A DNA stretch of 64,000 bases from Coniferiporia sulphurascens (Eukaryota; Basidiomycota; Agaricomycetes; Hymenochaetales; Hymenochaetaceae). Positions 1-11,019 of this stretch are shown here, one piece after another. The position numbers were made by a program, and so were the translations under genes. Below the pieces are notes generated by a model, which saw nothing but the letters and a program-made list of their open reading frames with translations, did no database searches and was not told the DNA's origin. The DNA is taken from positions 124,001-188,000 of the forward strand of contig NBBA01000007.1 in the NCBI GenBank assembly GCA_002794785.1, given 5' to 3'. Position 1 is the stretch's first letter, and each line of letters begins with the position of its first letter.

Positions 1-260
1 AAAATACGGCGACAATTGTATCTCGCCGTGAAATTAAGTAAACGTTTATCGTCTCAGCAGGATTCGTTAAGCGAGCTGACGCGCTGGACGTTACGATCCA
101 CCGCCCATGGCTTCCGTCCCTTTAGAGTGACCGCTTCAGTTTGCTTCCGGCACGTTTATATCATATGCTGTCGCAGGTCTTCAAATACCACGTCTCAGGG
201 AGTGTGTGATATTCATCACTCCATAGTAGCCCCATCCTGGTTACTCGGTGGGTTAACATC
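1..260. other. Upstream region of the tannase-family gene
   Basis: No gene is supported here. The esterase frame is open back to a stop at 207-209, so a short 5' exon carrying the missing signal peptide could lie here or beyond the window edge, but I cannot place one with confidence. Confidence 0.4.
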
Positions 261-2122
261 ATGCTCAACGACATTACGGAAAAGAGTCTCTCCTTTCTGC
301 AACAGGCGGTCTCCAATTGGCAGATGGTCGGACCTGCGTTGTCTCTACTTGCTCCCAGTCAGTTCAACACCAATCCAGCTGCCGCCTGTGTAAGTCTCGG
401 GCATGATCTCGACTTGTCGGCGTTCAATGCTACCATCTTGAACACATCGTACTATCACAATCCGACCGAGGCATTTACTGTGGGCTCTTGCCTGACGACC
501 GCAGAGATCAATGCCCCCTTTTGCCGCGTTCAACTGGTTGTGAATACATCGGACGTATCTTCAATAACGGGGGAGGCTTGGCTTCCAACGAATTGGAATG
601 GGAGGTTCTTGGGGCTAGGGAATGAAGGACTGGGTGGATGTGAGTGCCTCTTTTAATATGCTTATATCCAGCTCTTAATTGGACCTACAGGCATTGATTA
701 TGGCAATATTGGTTATGGTACCTCGTTGGGTTTTGCCGCGATTGGGACTAACAACGGGCATGATGGCGACACGGGAGTATCCTTTGCCAACAACTCTGAA
801 GTACTAAAAGATTTCACGAGCCGTTCAGTGCACATCGAGACGGTCATAGGCAAGCGTCTCGTCGAAGCACACTACGGCCGATCGTCGCACCATGCGTACT
901 ACCTGGGCTGCTCAACCGGTGGACGTCAAGGAGTGTACTCCGCTATGCATCATCCTGAGGACTTTGATGGCATCCTCGCTGGTGCACCCGCAGTAAATTT
1001 TAACCATCTCCTTGGCTGGATCGCGATGCTGACCAAGCATGTCGGGGCACCATATGGCGAGGCGAGTCCGAGCTTCATTCCACAGGCGTTGTGGGCTGCT
1101 ATCTCGAGGGAGGTACTCAGACAATGTGACGCTCTCGACGGTGTCGTGGATGGGATCATTTCGGAGCCTGACGCATGTGAATTTCGGCCTGAAGAAATCT
1201 TATGTGTTGTCAACAACGCGCCAGGTTGTCTAACACTTACACAGGTCGAGGCTTTGCGGAATATCTACTCTCCTCTGTATGGACCCAACGGCGAATTCCT
1301 TTTCCCGCGGTTTGACCCCGGTGCGGAGATGTCAATGATTGCATCGAGAATCTTTTCTGGGCTGCCATTCCCATACCCCGATGTATGCGAGTGCCACACT
1401 CCCCCATTTATACGAGAGACTAATCTAAACCTTTGAGTAGCATTGGATGAAATACGTCGTGCGCAATGACTCAGAATACGAATACAGCGCCATTGGACTC
1501 GCGGATATTGTTCTTGCTGATGAGGTCGATCCAGGCCAGATATCCACCTTCAGCGGTGACTTCTCTGCCTTTCGCGCACGAGGAGGGAAATTCATCAGCT
1601 ATCACGGCCGGAGCGATCCCGTATGTTGTCTCCCATCGTTATGTTATTCTTCATTTACTCTTTGGAATAAATCGGCTTTAGGGGCTGTTTTATGTTTACT
1701 GAATTAGTTGACTACTTACTGAAGGCTCACTACTTATTTCTGCCCAGATTATCCCCTCCGGGAACTCAAAATCGCTGTATAACCTCGTCTCACGCACGCT
1801 CAGCCTGCCTTCAGAACCACTTGAAGAATTTTACCGCCTCTTCCTCGTCCCTGGCATGGGCCACTGCTTCGGCGGGCCCGGCGCCGTTAATTTCGGACAG
1901 TTCTATAACTCAGTCCCAGGGGTTCCTGATGCAGAGCAGGACCGAGAAAACTCGGCTCACAAGGCCGACAATGTCCTCCTTGCGCTTGTTGACTGGGTCG
2001 AACATGGGCACGCGCCTGATACGATCACTGGCGTGTCTAGTGACGGGAAATCCACTCGCGTCCACTGTCGGTATCCGCAGAAGAGCGTGTGGAATGGAAA
2101 GGTATATGTCTGTGTTGCGTAG
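261..2122 (+). CDS. Tannase/feruloyl esterase family protein
   Basis: Model join(261..639, 691..1382, 1441..1620, 1748..2122), 541 aa, the usual size of the family. The fold is an alpha/beta hydrolase that cleaves ester bonds of phenolic acids (feruloyl or galloyl esters) and is normally secreted. All parts of the family's CS-D-HC signature are present: Cys200-Ser201 in GCSTGGRQG (nucleophile), Asp416 in HGRSDP and His456-Cys457 in GMGHC. All three introns have GT-AG ends and keep the frame. The first ATG used here gives no clear signal peptide, although the family is extracellular, so the true start may lie in an upstream exon. The C-terminus ends in WNGKVYVCVA, close to the usual family ending; a donor-like GTATAT overlaps it, so a further exon is possible. 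Substrate (tannin, feruloyl polysaccharide or other) cannot be read from sequence. Confidence 0.9.
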
Positions 2123-2865
2123 CTTGGATGATGTTTGTGTTCAGTATATGAAGGCTCACAATCTATGAAACGAGCCAAAACCCTGTCAAAAATGTGTGTT
2201 TCTTGGTCAGCACTGTGCGCTTCGCTGGTCGGCCTGGTCGTATCCAGAAGGACGGCCTCTAACATTGTTTGAGAATTGCAGCGGATGTCAGATTGAATTC
2301 ATACGTCACGCTGTTTTCTCTCTCTCTGGGAGTAGTGAGTCACTGCCTAGCATAATTCCGGATGATTACGCATCGTTGTGCGGTGAGAAAACGCTCCTGA
2401 TTACCATAATTATGAGACCCCATCCAAGGTCTCCTATGACTGTCTAATCCACTTTAACGTCCACATCTTCGTTATCTAGTCAGGTTATTATGACCGCATG
2501 TACACCCCCGTCTACATGACGTAGATCGAGACCCTTCTAACGCGATGTGGTGCCGCACTCTTACGGGACTCCTGGGAAAAGCACATAAAAATAACGACTC
2601 TTCGAGCCGGGAGTCTGGCTTAGGGAGTCGTCAGTTAAGCGGACCTAGCTTACGGTACTAGGTCCGAACTGAACCCACGTCCTTCGTCCTCTCCCTCACA
2701 TGCACTCCTAAGCCGCCGTACCCGGCGGTTGAATTTTGATGTACATTTCATTTCGGTATTTTGTCCTTCTTTAAACAAATTTCGCGTATGAAGTCCATGC
2801 ATCCATCGCGTTCTCAACAATCCCTGTATAATGCCGCCCACGAACTTCATGCGCTTCTTCTGCGA
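2123..2865. other. Intergenic region between convergent genes
   Basis: Holds the 3' ends of the esterase (+) and the epoxide hydrolase (-). No coding frame with family features or exon structure was found. Confidence 0.5.
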
Positions 2866-4451
2866 TTACGACCTAGCCCAATGCGCTCCAAAGAACTCCC
2901 GCATATCTTCGACGAAACTGATGGGACTATCGAGTGCGGGGAAATGTCCACCACCGGTATGCTCTGACAGACCACCAAAATATAGGTTGTAGTTTGAACT
3001 TAGCAAAAAGGTTCTTACCTTTGTAATAAACAAGGTTGCCAATAGCAGCGATATCAGCTTTAGGCGAAACACCAATTTCAAAAGGCTGTATATGTCCATA
3101 TGCGTATGTTAACAATTACCAGAGGACATTAGAGATACTGCGAAGCCCCTACTCACGAATGCGGAGACCCCAAGCTTTCCCTGGGGTACCCATTTCTTAG
3201 AATCCGACGCAAGTTCAGTTCTCTCCTTAAAGCTCTGTGCGCGAGAAAATGTTTTGTGAAAGGGAATTAATAGTGGATAAATGGGCGAACCTGGTTGTAG
3301 ATGAGAACGGACGTGATGAACGAGCCGCTCAAAAAGTACAGTGCGACCGTATCGAGTATATCCTGTGGATCAAGGCGCTCCGGGTCGGACCACGAATAAA
3401 TTTTTTCGCCAATATACGCGAGAAGGGCAAGCGGCGAAGATGCAATAGCTAGGCCAATCGTAAAGGGCTACGTGCATTTGACTTATTGAGCAAAAAGGTA
3501 TCGGGTAATTCTGCCTGCTTCGTCCCACCTTGGTACTCTGTATCATGAAATATCCGAAACCGGTCGCGGCGAACTCATCCCTCCGAGCCACAATGCGCTT
3601 TTCTGCTGCTGTGTAATTGTTGACACCTGCGCCTGGGGGAGTGGGTGCCCTGAACATGGTGAAATGCATGAGTGGCAAGGACTCGGGGAAGAGAGTTCCC
3701 ATCACACGTAAGGTGTACGACCCCTACCAATTGATCGGTTTTAAGAAGAAAAGAATTTCAGAACGAGAACACTTACCCAGTCGCCTCCCTGACCTGTGTA
3801 CGTCGTGTAACCGAGTACTGTAGTCATGAGGCCATTAAAGACGCGCGCAGTATCAATGATACTCCACCCATCACGTCGGGGAAGTGTCGAGAGGAAGTAC
3901 CCCGGAAGTGAAGGGACAACGACATGGAACCTAGCAGAGAAGTCGCGACTTAGGTTTTCTTCAGAATTCATGCCCAACTAGCCACTTACGCTGGCAGATT
4001 GTCATCCGGAGGACTCACCAGGGATCGATAACCTTGTGGAAGTCGAAGAATGTCCCTGTGTTTTGTATTAAGGGTGTCTTCCCTGGACTCCCACCTAAAC
4101 AATGGGGAACTTACCCGGCCAACCATGAAGGAGAATTAGCGGGATTGCATCGCTCCGTGTGCTCTTCACGTAAACATAATGCAAGTCTAGTGCATCACCT
4201 TCGTGTTCATAATGGACCAGGTAATTATCAAAGTGTGCAATCTTTCGCTCAAGTACGCTCCAGTCCCATCCGGTTTCAAAGCTCGTCTTGAGGCTTTTCA
4301 GGTATGTGTGGTCTATGCCGAGCTTCCAGGGTTCCACAGCGTCGATCGGAGCCTGATCAGGGAAAGGTGAAGCTCTGAGCAGCGACAGCATGTTTTCCAC
4401 GGCCGAATGACTGTATTTGATTTCGGTGCGCCTCGGGATACCGAACGACAT
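2866..4451 (-). CDS. Epoxide hydrolase (microsomal type), one exon out of frame
   Basis: Model complement(join(2866..2963, 3019..3085, 3157..3234, 3291..3467, 3529..3723, 3777..3930, 4019..4055, 4115..4451)), 380 aa. This alpha/beta hydrolase family opens epoxides to diols. The oxyanion-loop HGWPG (about 109-113), nucleophile Asp175 in GQGGDWG and catalytic His355 in HTGGGHFPALD are all present. The normal exon 2 would run to a GTAAGT donor at 3989, but one base is missing near 4020 compared with the second copy at 8.5-10 kb, which puts a stop in it. A GTGAGT just after the lesion (donor at 4018/4017) restores the frame and drops about 10 residues after KVIDP; I used that splice. The frame is open upstream to 4706, so an earlier start (4706 or 4634) is possible, but similarity to the second copy starts near residue 2. 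Either a slightly shortened enzyme, a recent pseudogene or a sequencing deletion. Confidence 0.8.
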
Positions 4452-4980
4452 ATTTACAGAGGTAACCAAAGTTGGCCTGATGCAGTTCGAAAAGATCCAA
4501 GTTTTTGAGATGTCGGAGGGGTTCGACTTGTAGTGGAGTTGATATTCTTTGACAATAACATATGGAGGTTCGGCTGAATCGGAGCCTTGGCTGTGCTTAC
4601 TAGCACAAGAAACGGAAATTGAAATGGCGACATTCATATTATCTTTTGATCTGAATTGAAGCGGTACCAGTTTACGGAGGTTTCCGTGATTTGCAGTTTG
4701 CCGCACTTGGGGACGGGCGCGGCCTGCGCGTAGTCGTGTCGACTCACCACAACAAGTTATCCATTGTCCCCTGTACGCGCTTCATAATTAAGGTGTTTAA
4801 ATCTAAAGTAAGAAGAAATTGGAGGGACAGGGGGATTATAACGTTGACCTCATTTTTGGCTTTCGTATCCAGCAAGCGACCAAGTGGACGACTTGGGTCG
4901 GCAACAACGTTTAGGCCCCGTCCCGTCAGCGCCTTTCCCCTAATCCTGTCGAGAGGGGGAGTGTCGAATTCTTGAACAAG
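4452..4980. promoter_or_regulatory. Divergent promoter region, epoxide hydrolase / UBR7
   Basis: 529 bp between the start codons of two divergent genes. It must hold both 5' regions. I see no clear TATA box or repeated motif. An in-frame open extension of the epoxide hydrolase covers part of it. Confidence 0.4.
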
Positions 4981-6848
4981 ATGGCGGAGTCTCTTTCCGA
5001 TGTTCTCGCTTCAGAGGCACGCCTTATCAACGAAGCCGCCGAGGCACTTCCACACCAGTTCGATGCTTGTACCTATTCGTTAGGGTACATCCGGCAAGCT
5101 GTTTACCTGTGTCTAACGTGCTCGCTTCCGCGAGGTATCTGTTCTGCGTGCTCTATCGCCTGTCACACCGACCATGAGCAGATCGAACTCTTTCCGAAGC
5201 GTCATTTTCGATGCGACTGTCCGACTAGTGTGCTCACGCACCCATGCGCTCTGCACAATGTCAATGAAGGAGAAAACATGGAGAACGAGTATGGCCATAA
5301 CTTCAGGGGCGTATTCTGTCGATGCGGGAGGTCATACGATGCTAGCAAGGAGAGGGAGACTATGATACAATGCTTGGCATGTGAGGTGAGCCCGTGTGCT
5401 TTCATTCCCCTGAGGACTTTTTGTTACTTTCATACTAGGATTGGTTTCATGAATCGTGTTTGAATTTGCGCGAACGACCGCCTTCTCGTGAGTCCACTCC
5501 GGAGCGGTTGCCACCACCGGAAGCCCGCGACGGTGAGCCGACCGCCGACGACATCACCGACGCCGTTTCCGAGGTCTCTTCGTCCGGCCTTCCTCCGCCG
5601 CTCATCACCGACACCGCATACGACTCGTTCATTTGCCGTTTGTGCGTACTTGCCAACTCAACACTGCGGCGTTGGGTTGGTACGAAGGGAATGATTATAG
5701 TGACTCGAGACGCCACTGACGCACCATGGACTGTTCTCGATGGCGCTTCCGAAGATGGGGTTTTTAGAAACGGTATTAACTCTCAAAAAACTTCCAGGCC
5801 CGACCTTCTCGAAGCTAGACCTGAAGCGGATAGTGCTGCGGGGAATAAGAGAATGTTTGAGGCTGTCAGTGACATGTCCGAGGAGTCGAGTGCCAAACGA
5901 CCTCGGACTGAGTCTGGGGCCAGCGAAGGTACACCTGAAGCTGCCAAGATAGAATGTATCTGCCTGGCCCCTACAAGATCAGAAAAAGTGGAGAAAGTTC
6001 TTGAAGCCATTTATTCGGAACCTACGAATTTTGAATACGGCACTGGCGACGTTTTTTTATCCGAAGGCTGGCGGATGCGCTGGTGTCATTGTGAGAAAGT
6101 ATGTGAACCTTGGACGTTGAGGCATCGTTCTTCTACCATTCTTGTCCGTTTCCACCCTTCCTTTTCCTCATTAATCTCCTCGTTTGGTATGTTCCTGTAC
6201 AACTGACGGACGTTGTTCATTCCAACTCCATAGTGTCTCCCACCGCTTGAGGCGCAACCCTTTCTTCTCGCGGAAGAGGAAACCTACGAGCCTCCGGAAG
6301 ACCCGGACTCTAGTGAGATTTTTCTACCCGTCTGTTACCATGCGTCAGGGCATACCTCCTAATGGCTTCTTTCTTCTGTCAACACGCAGCGTTCTCCCTC
6401 GAAGAGTTGGGCATGCGTGCGTTGCACTCTCTGCCGCGGGATCGCGCGCTAGATGGCATTCGAGCATTCAACGAGATGCGGTGTGTCTCTTTTTTTCCCG
6501 TTCCGTGTCAAAAAAATTCTAGTTTTGCCCTTCCATTGTCCTTTCCTAATTTCACCCCAAAGCCACTTTATCCCGCTTTGTTCCGCTTCTTTCCTTTTGT
6601 TTTCCCATCGCTTTGAGCAACCTAAAAAATTTCTTACATTCCGGGGTGCGGGACTTGCTCCTTCCATGCACTTTTTTCGTCCCCATCTTTACTCGTGCTG
6701 TGTTTAGTCGACGCTCATCTCTCTTACCAGGGACGAGCTACTCCATTACCTCCGACCTTTTGCGCAAGAGGGAAAGGTCGTGAACGAAGCGGACGTCCGC
6801 CGGTTCTTTGAAGAGAAGCAGGACGCACGACGTGCGACCAGGGAATGA
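4981..6848 (+). CDS. UBR7: UBR7-type E3 ubiquitin ligase (UBR box + PHD finger)
   Basis: Model join(4981..5385, 5439..6098, 6234..6312, 6390..6480, 6731..6848), 450 aa (human UBR7 is about 425). The start at 4981 (AACAAGATGG) has a good context. A cysteine/histidine-rich UBR box runs from about residue 30 to 95 (CLTCSLPRGICSAC, CHTDHEQIELF). It is followed by a PHD-like finger from about 113 (VFCRCGRSYD, MIQCLACEDWFHESCL) to about 205 (FICRLC), with an acidic Ser/Pro-rich insert inside it. The C-terminal half has the family block CLPPLEAQ, YEPPEDPDS and RALDGIRAFNEMR, which also fixes introns 2-4. Homologues (UBR7, fission yeast Mlo2) are nuclear and act on histone ubiquitination. The gene sits between the two inverted epoxide-hydrolase copies. 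Confidence 0.95.
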
Positions 6849-8465
6849 TCATTTGTGCCTACTGCTAGCTATCCTTAGCTTGTCGATGCTATGATGCACG
6901 AGTTGGCCACCGCCGAAGTTGAAATGAACTGACCCTTCTTGGTTTGTATACGGGCCTCAAGGTATCGCAATGGAAGTTGTACAAATCTCTTTTGTTCTGC
7001 ATGTCCCCCTTTGCCAGGGCCTTGTCCTTTCTCGCTGCTTTCACTTCTCTTCTGTTCTTTTCTCCAACGTGTTGGTCAACGGAAACCCAAACTTTGTGGT
7101 TTTGAAATCAACTCCTCCGCGGACCTATGCCACTGTAGGCCGCCGTGTGCATGTGCCCTTCTTCTTGTCTTGTGCTCCCGCGCTTCTGCTGTAACTTCGC
7201 ACCGCGCGCACCGGCTTCTGCGCAGTCGGCGCCGGTCCCAGAGTTTTTGGGCGTTCGCATTCCCCCTTGCGGTTGTCTGCCCCCCCTCCCTCCCCCCTTC
7301 ACTCCTGCGACTCCCCTCTTGATGGCGTTGTACTAGATGGAGTGCTGTAGATGAATGTAGCTTTTCGAAGGCCATACTTTGCGGGCCCGATTTTTAAAGG
7401 GGCTATCTGTCGTGTACAGTATGGTAGTGACTCGAAGGATAGTCGTGGACAACCAGAGTTTCATTTCCACGGCTTTTACAGCGGGCATGTCTGCAGTGCC
7501 GAAAAGCTGTGAGCCCGGCTCTGATCGGAGCTTCGTTAAAGCTGACAATAAGCATGTTATTTTCACTTTATTCTTGAAGGTGACCGGGTGACACACTTCC
7601 CCCCTCCTTTTCAAGAATGTGTGCATTCCTATAGATAAGCCGCCTTAGCTCTCGCCTCAGTAGCGCAGCGGTACACGCTTGAGTACCCATTGGCTAATGA
7701 TCTATAAAGAGAGGGTCGCCGTAACTTTAAGTTTTTGGCGGGCTACATCTAGATACTTAGACAAACTTTAATGATAATTCGCCCAGTACGAAAGAGAAAT
7801 TAGTCAGACCCAATTAATATCGTGGGTGGAACGAACGTGGATGGTTTCTGGTAGCTTCATACTTAGTTCCCCCAGCTATTTATCTGCTCATCGGAAACCG
7901 ACACTAAATGGTCGTGTTCGAGTCGATTCAATGGTACATGTTTATGTAATAAGTCCGTGGATCGACCATCAAAATATGTTTTGGATTTCCCCTAACCGTT
8001 GTGTATTTCTATTATTCATATGTTCATCCAGCTGAACACGATAAGGTGTACTGTCCTGACTGGCGTTTCGGATCCGCTTAGCACACCGGTTTGGGGTCAA
8101 TTACCATGTTAAAGTGCCCTCATAATGCAAGGTTAAGGCTCGAACTTTCCGGCCCGGGTCCCCGGGTCCCCGACACACTGGCAGATACATACTGCAAGGT
8201 TTGACTTTTTGGTGTTGTAATACTCTACGGTTCTACCCACATCCAGTTAACCAAAGTAAAAATGAGATATCTGGAGTCGAGCGCATACATATATGTATGC
8301 TACGAAAAATCTTTCGAAGTCCGCCCCAGTTCCGTTTGTAAGCCACAGGCCCGCACACCTTGAAGCTCACATAATCAAAACGCTCAGTTAACCCTTTACC
8401 CAATATTACTCTGGCTCAAGCGAGAAAAAAACTACACCAAAAGTTCAGATAAAGCGGTTATATTA
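6849..8465. other. Gene-free region, pyrimidine-rich at its start
   Basis: Contains the 3' region of UBR7, a C/T-rich stretch (about 6990-7320) and no recognisable coding exons. An 18-bp perfect palindrome lies at 8283-8300 (GCATACATATATGTATGC). A tRNA A-box-like string near 7660 has no matching B box or acceptor stem. Confidence 0.45.
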
Positions 8466-10040
8466 GAACATTCGGCGTTCCGAGGCGCATCGGAATCAAA
8501 TATGGTTCTTCGGCCGTGGAGAACATTTTGGCACTGCTCGGAGCATCACCTTTCCCTGACCAAGCTCCAATAGACGCTGGGGAACCCTGGAAGCTCGGTA
8601 TTGACTACTCTTATTTGAAAACCCTCAAGGCGCGCTCCGAGACAAAGTGGAAATGGAGTTTGCTCGAGGAGAAGATCGCACGATTTGACAACTATCTGGC
8701 TCATTAGTATGAGCATGAAGGCGATGCATTGAACTTACACTATGTACACGTGAAGAGTACACGGAAAGACGCGATTCCGTTAATCCTTCTACATGGCTGG
8801 CCGGGTGAGACTGATGTTTTCGTTCGTGGAGATACTGCCAATATGGCAAAGGGACTTTTTTGAATTCTACAAGGTTATCGATCCCTTGGTGAATCCATTG
8901 AGCGAAAACCTTCCTGCGTAAGTATGACAAAGTACTTGAAGGAGCGCCCTTAATATCTGTTTAGGTTCGATGTCGTTGTGCCATCGATCCCAGGATACTT
9001 TCTCTCGACTCTCTTCCGCGGCGCGATGGGCGGAGTCCCGAGGATACCGCGCGCATGTATCATGGACTTATGACCACGGTACTCGGATACAGAACGTACG
9101 CAGGTCAGGCAGGAGATTGGGTATGTGCTAAAGTCCCCCTGTCCGCCTTTGGCCTCTTTCCCCGACCGCCGGCGTATCATTTTACTTATTTCAAATTGTC
9201 TACTATCTAAGGGCGTTATTTCTTGCGAATCATGGGGAGCCTTTTTCCAAGTCGCTTTCATTGTCACATTTCAACATGTTCATAGCATAGCCTGTGCCAG
9301 ATCTGGAGGTTTCTGACAGCTATTCCGCTATTCCGAATCCGAGCGGTGTCTTGCCAAACGCCGAAAAGAATTTGTATTGACGGGAGGGGGATACTCTACT
9401 ATTCAGAAAGCCAACGTCAGTTACGCGCTACCTGACCATCACGGATCCCCGATTTATGAGATCTAAGGTATGACACAAAGCCCTTCAAAATTGGGTTGTC
9501 AATCGCCTCCTCTCCGCTTGCTCTCGGGCTCTAGTGTATATCGGAGAAAAGGTTTACGCATGGTCTGACCCAGATCGCGTCAGTCCACAAGACACTTTAC
9601 TGTCGCCCTGTACTTTTTAAGCGGCTCGTTCGCGACTTCTGTGATCATCTGCAACCATGTAAGGATTATCACTGTTGTTCTTCCTGAAATCTAACTATCG
9701 ATTTCATTCAGAGCATCCTTCGCGAGTGGTCAGTGAAGGGCAAAATCAACTACTCCTCTTTTGTCAGTGGAGCATTCAGCCTTTGCATGGAGTCACTAAT
9801 GTACTTGCGAGTTGAGATAGCCGTTCGAGAGTCGAGACTGGACCTGCACTGAAAATAGAAATGACATCCCTCAATGAAAGCAGCTTGCGATATTCCTTTT
9901 TTTCCCTGTCCGCGGACCTTATTTAAAAAAAATTTAATTTAGGGCATACTAGCGGCGGGCACTTCCCCGCCATGGACAGCCCGACGGAATCTGTCGAAGA
10001 TTTACGAGAGTTTGTGGGTGAACATTGGGCGAGGAATTAA
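8466..10040 (+). pseudogene. Epoxide hydrolase pseudogene (inverted copy)
   Basis: Clearly related to the gene at 2866-4451 but on the other strand. It reads FGVPRR, then SPFPDQAPID, GEPWKLGID and ILLHGWPG in the first exon, then [10 protein letters not shown] (from about 8851), FDVVVPSIPGYFLSTL (about 8965), ALYFLSGSF (about 9605) and, at the end, SGGHFPAMDSP to GEHWARN with stop at 10038-10040. The start codon is gone (AGAACA where the other copy has AATATG), there is an in-frame TAG at 8705-8707, and exons 3-5 carry several frameshifts. Introns are retained at the same places, so it arose by DNA duplication rather than from mRNA. Exon 4 (about 9230-9415) survives only as weak similarity. 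Confidence 0.9.
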
Positions 10041-11019
10041 TCACTTTGCATAATACCGTGGAGTCCGAGGGATAAACATATCACATGCTTGACCCCGGGC
10101 CGTGGAGTACGCACGGAGTTCATTTGTCTTTCCAGAATATGTATTTAATGACCGAGATATTAAACAACTAATAGCGGGTTCATGGGATCCATCGATAGTT
10201 TCAAAAAGAAAGTGAATGTAATGGACGCAAATGAAAAGGCACGTCCCGATCCGCTTTCCGAGTGCAGTAAAGTTTCCTACTTGGGCAGCAAAAACGCCCG
10301 ATCTCATGGGTCTAGATACAGCTTCTAGAATGTGAGCACGGGGAGAAATGCAACAAATTACCCGTAATACCGCCCCGCACCTCACTCCCATCCAGAGTTT
10401 AATTGAATGAACAAGCAGCCGACCAGGTCACCACAGCGAATATCAATTCTGGCCCTGGATCCCGGCGAACCACAGCCGACATTAAGCCATTTTCCAAATC
10501 AATTGGCAGCCTTGGTTCCTGAGGTAGAACTTTAGCTAGGCCAGCCCGTCTTATCTTTCGCCTCCGGGGTACTTTCATAACGTACCGCTGGGTCCAGCTC
10601 TCCGTGCTTACAGAGCTTACAGAGAACCTCGGCCTTGCATGATGCAATCGGAGATAGCAAAGAACAATGATGAAGCTCAACAGTAATTTGGACAAAGCAA
10701 GACTAGGCTACTTCGAGGAGACAAGCGCAGGATAATATACAAATCGTCCGAGTAGTACAAATAGCCAAAAGACAACGGAAGAACGTATTGACTTGAGAGT
10801 AACAATGATTAAGAAGTTCATACAAGCAGAAATTGGATGGGTTCGGCTAATATACAACTCCCAAGTGGGGAATCAGAAATCGAAAAGTGAGGGAATAAAA
10901 TCATCATAAGTCGTATAGTCCTCCCCTCAAATGTTTTTAAGCTTTCCAAGAAGCTCCGTAGGCATCGGTAAACGGGGGCTGAGAAAAGGGCTTCGTATAG
11001 TATCGTCATCTTGTAATAA
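10041..11019. other. Intergenic region, nothing recognised
   Basis: Between the 3' ends of the epoxide hydrolase pseudogene and the P450. Reading frames of about 100 aa occur on the minus strand (10399-10695, 10041-10391) but show no family motif or splice logic. Confidence 0.4.

Noticed and set aside
7655..7690. tRNA-like A box (TAGCGCAGCGG) after GCCTCAG, resembling the start of an elongator tRNA-Met
   Set aside because: No anticodon arm, B box or pairing 3' acceptor (CTGAGGC) follows within 100 nt. At best a tRNA fragment.
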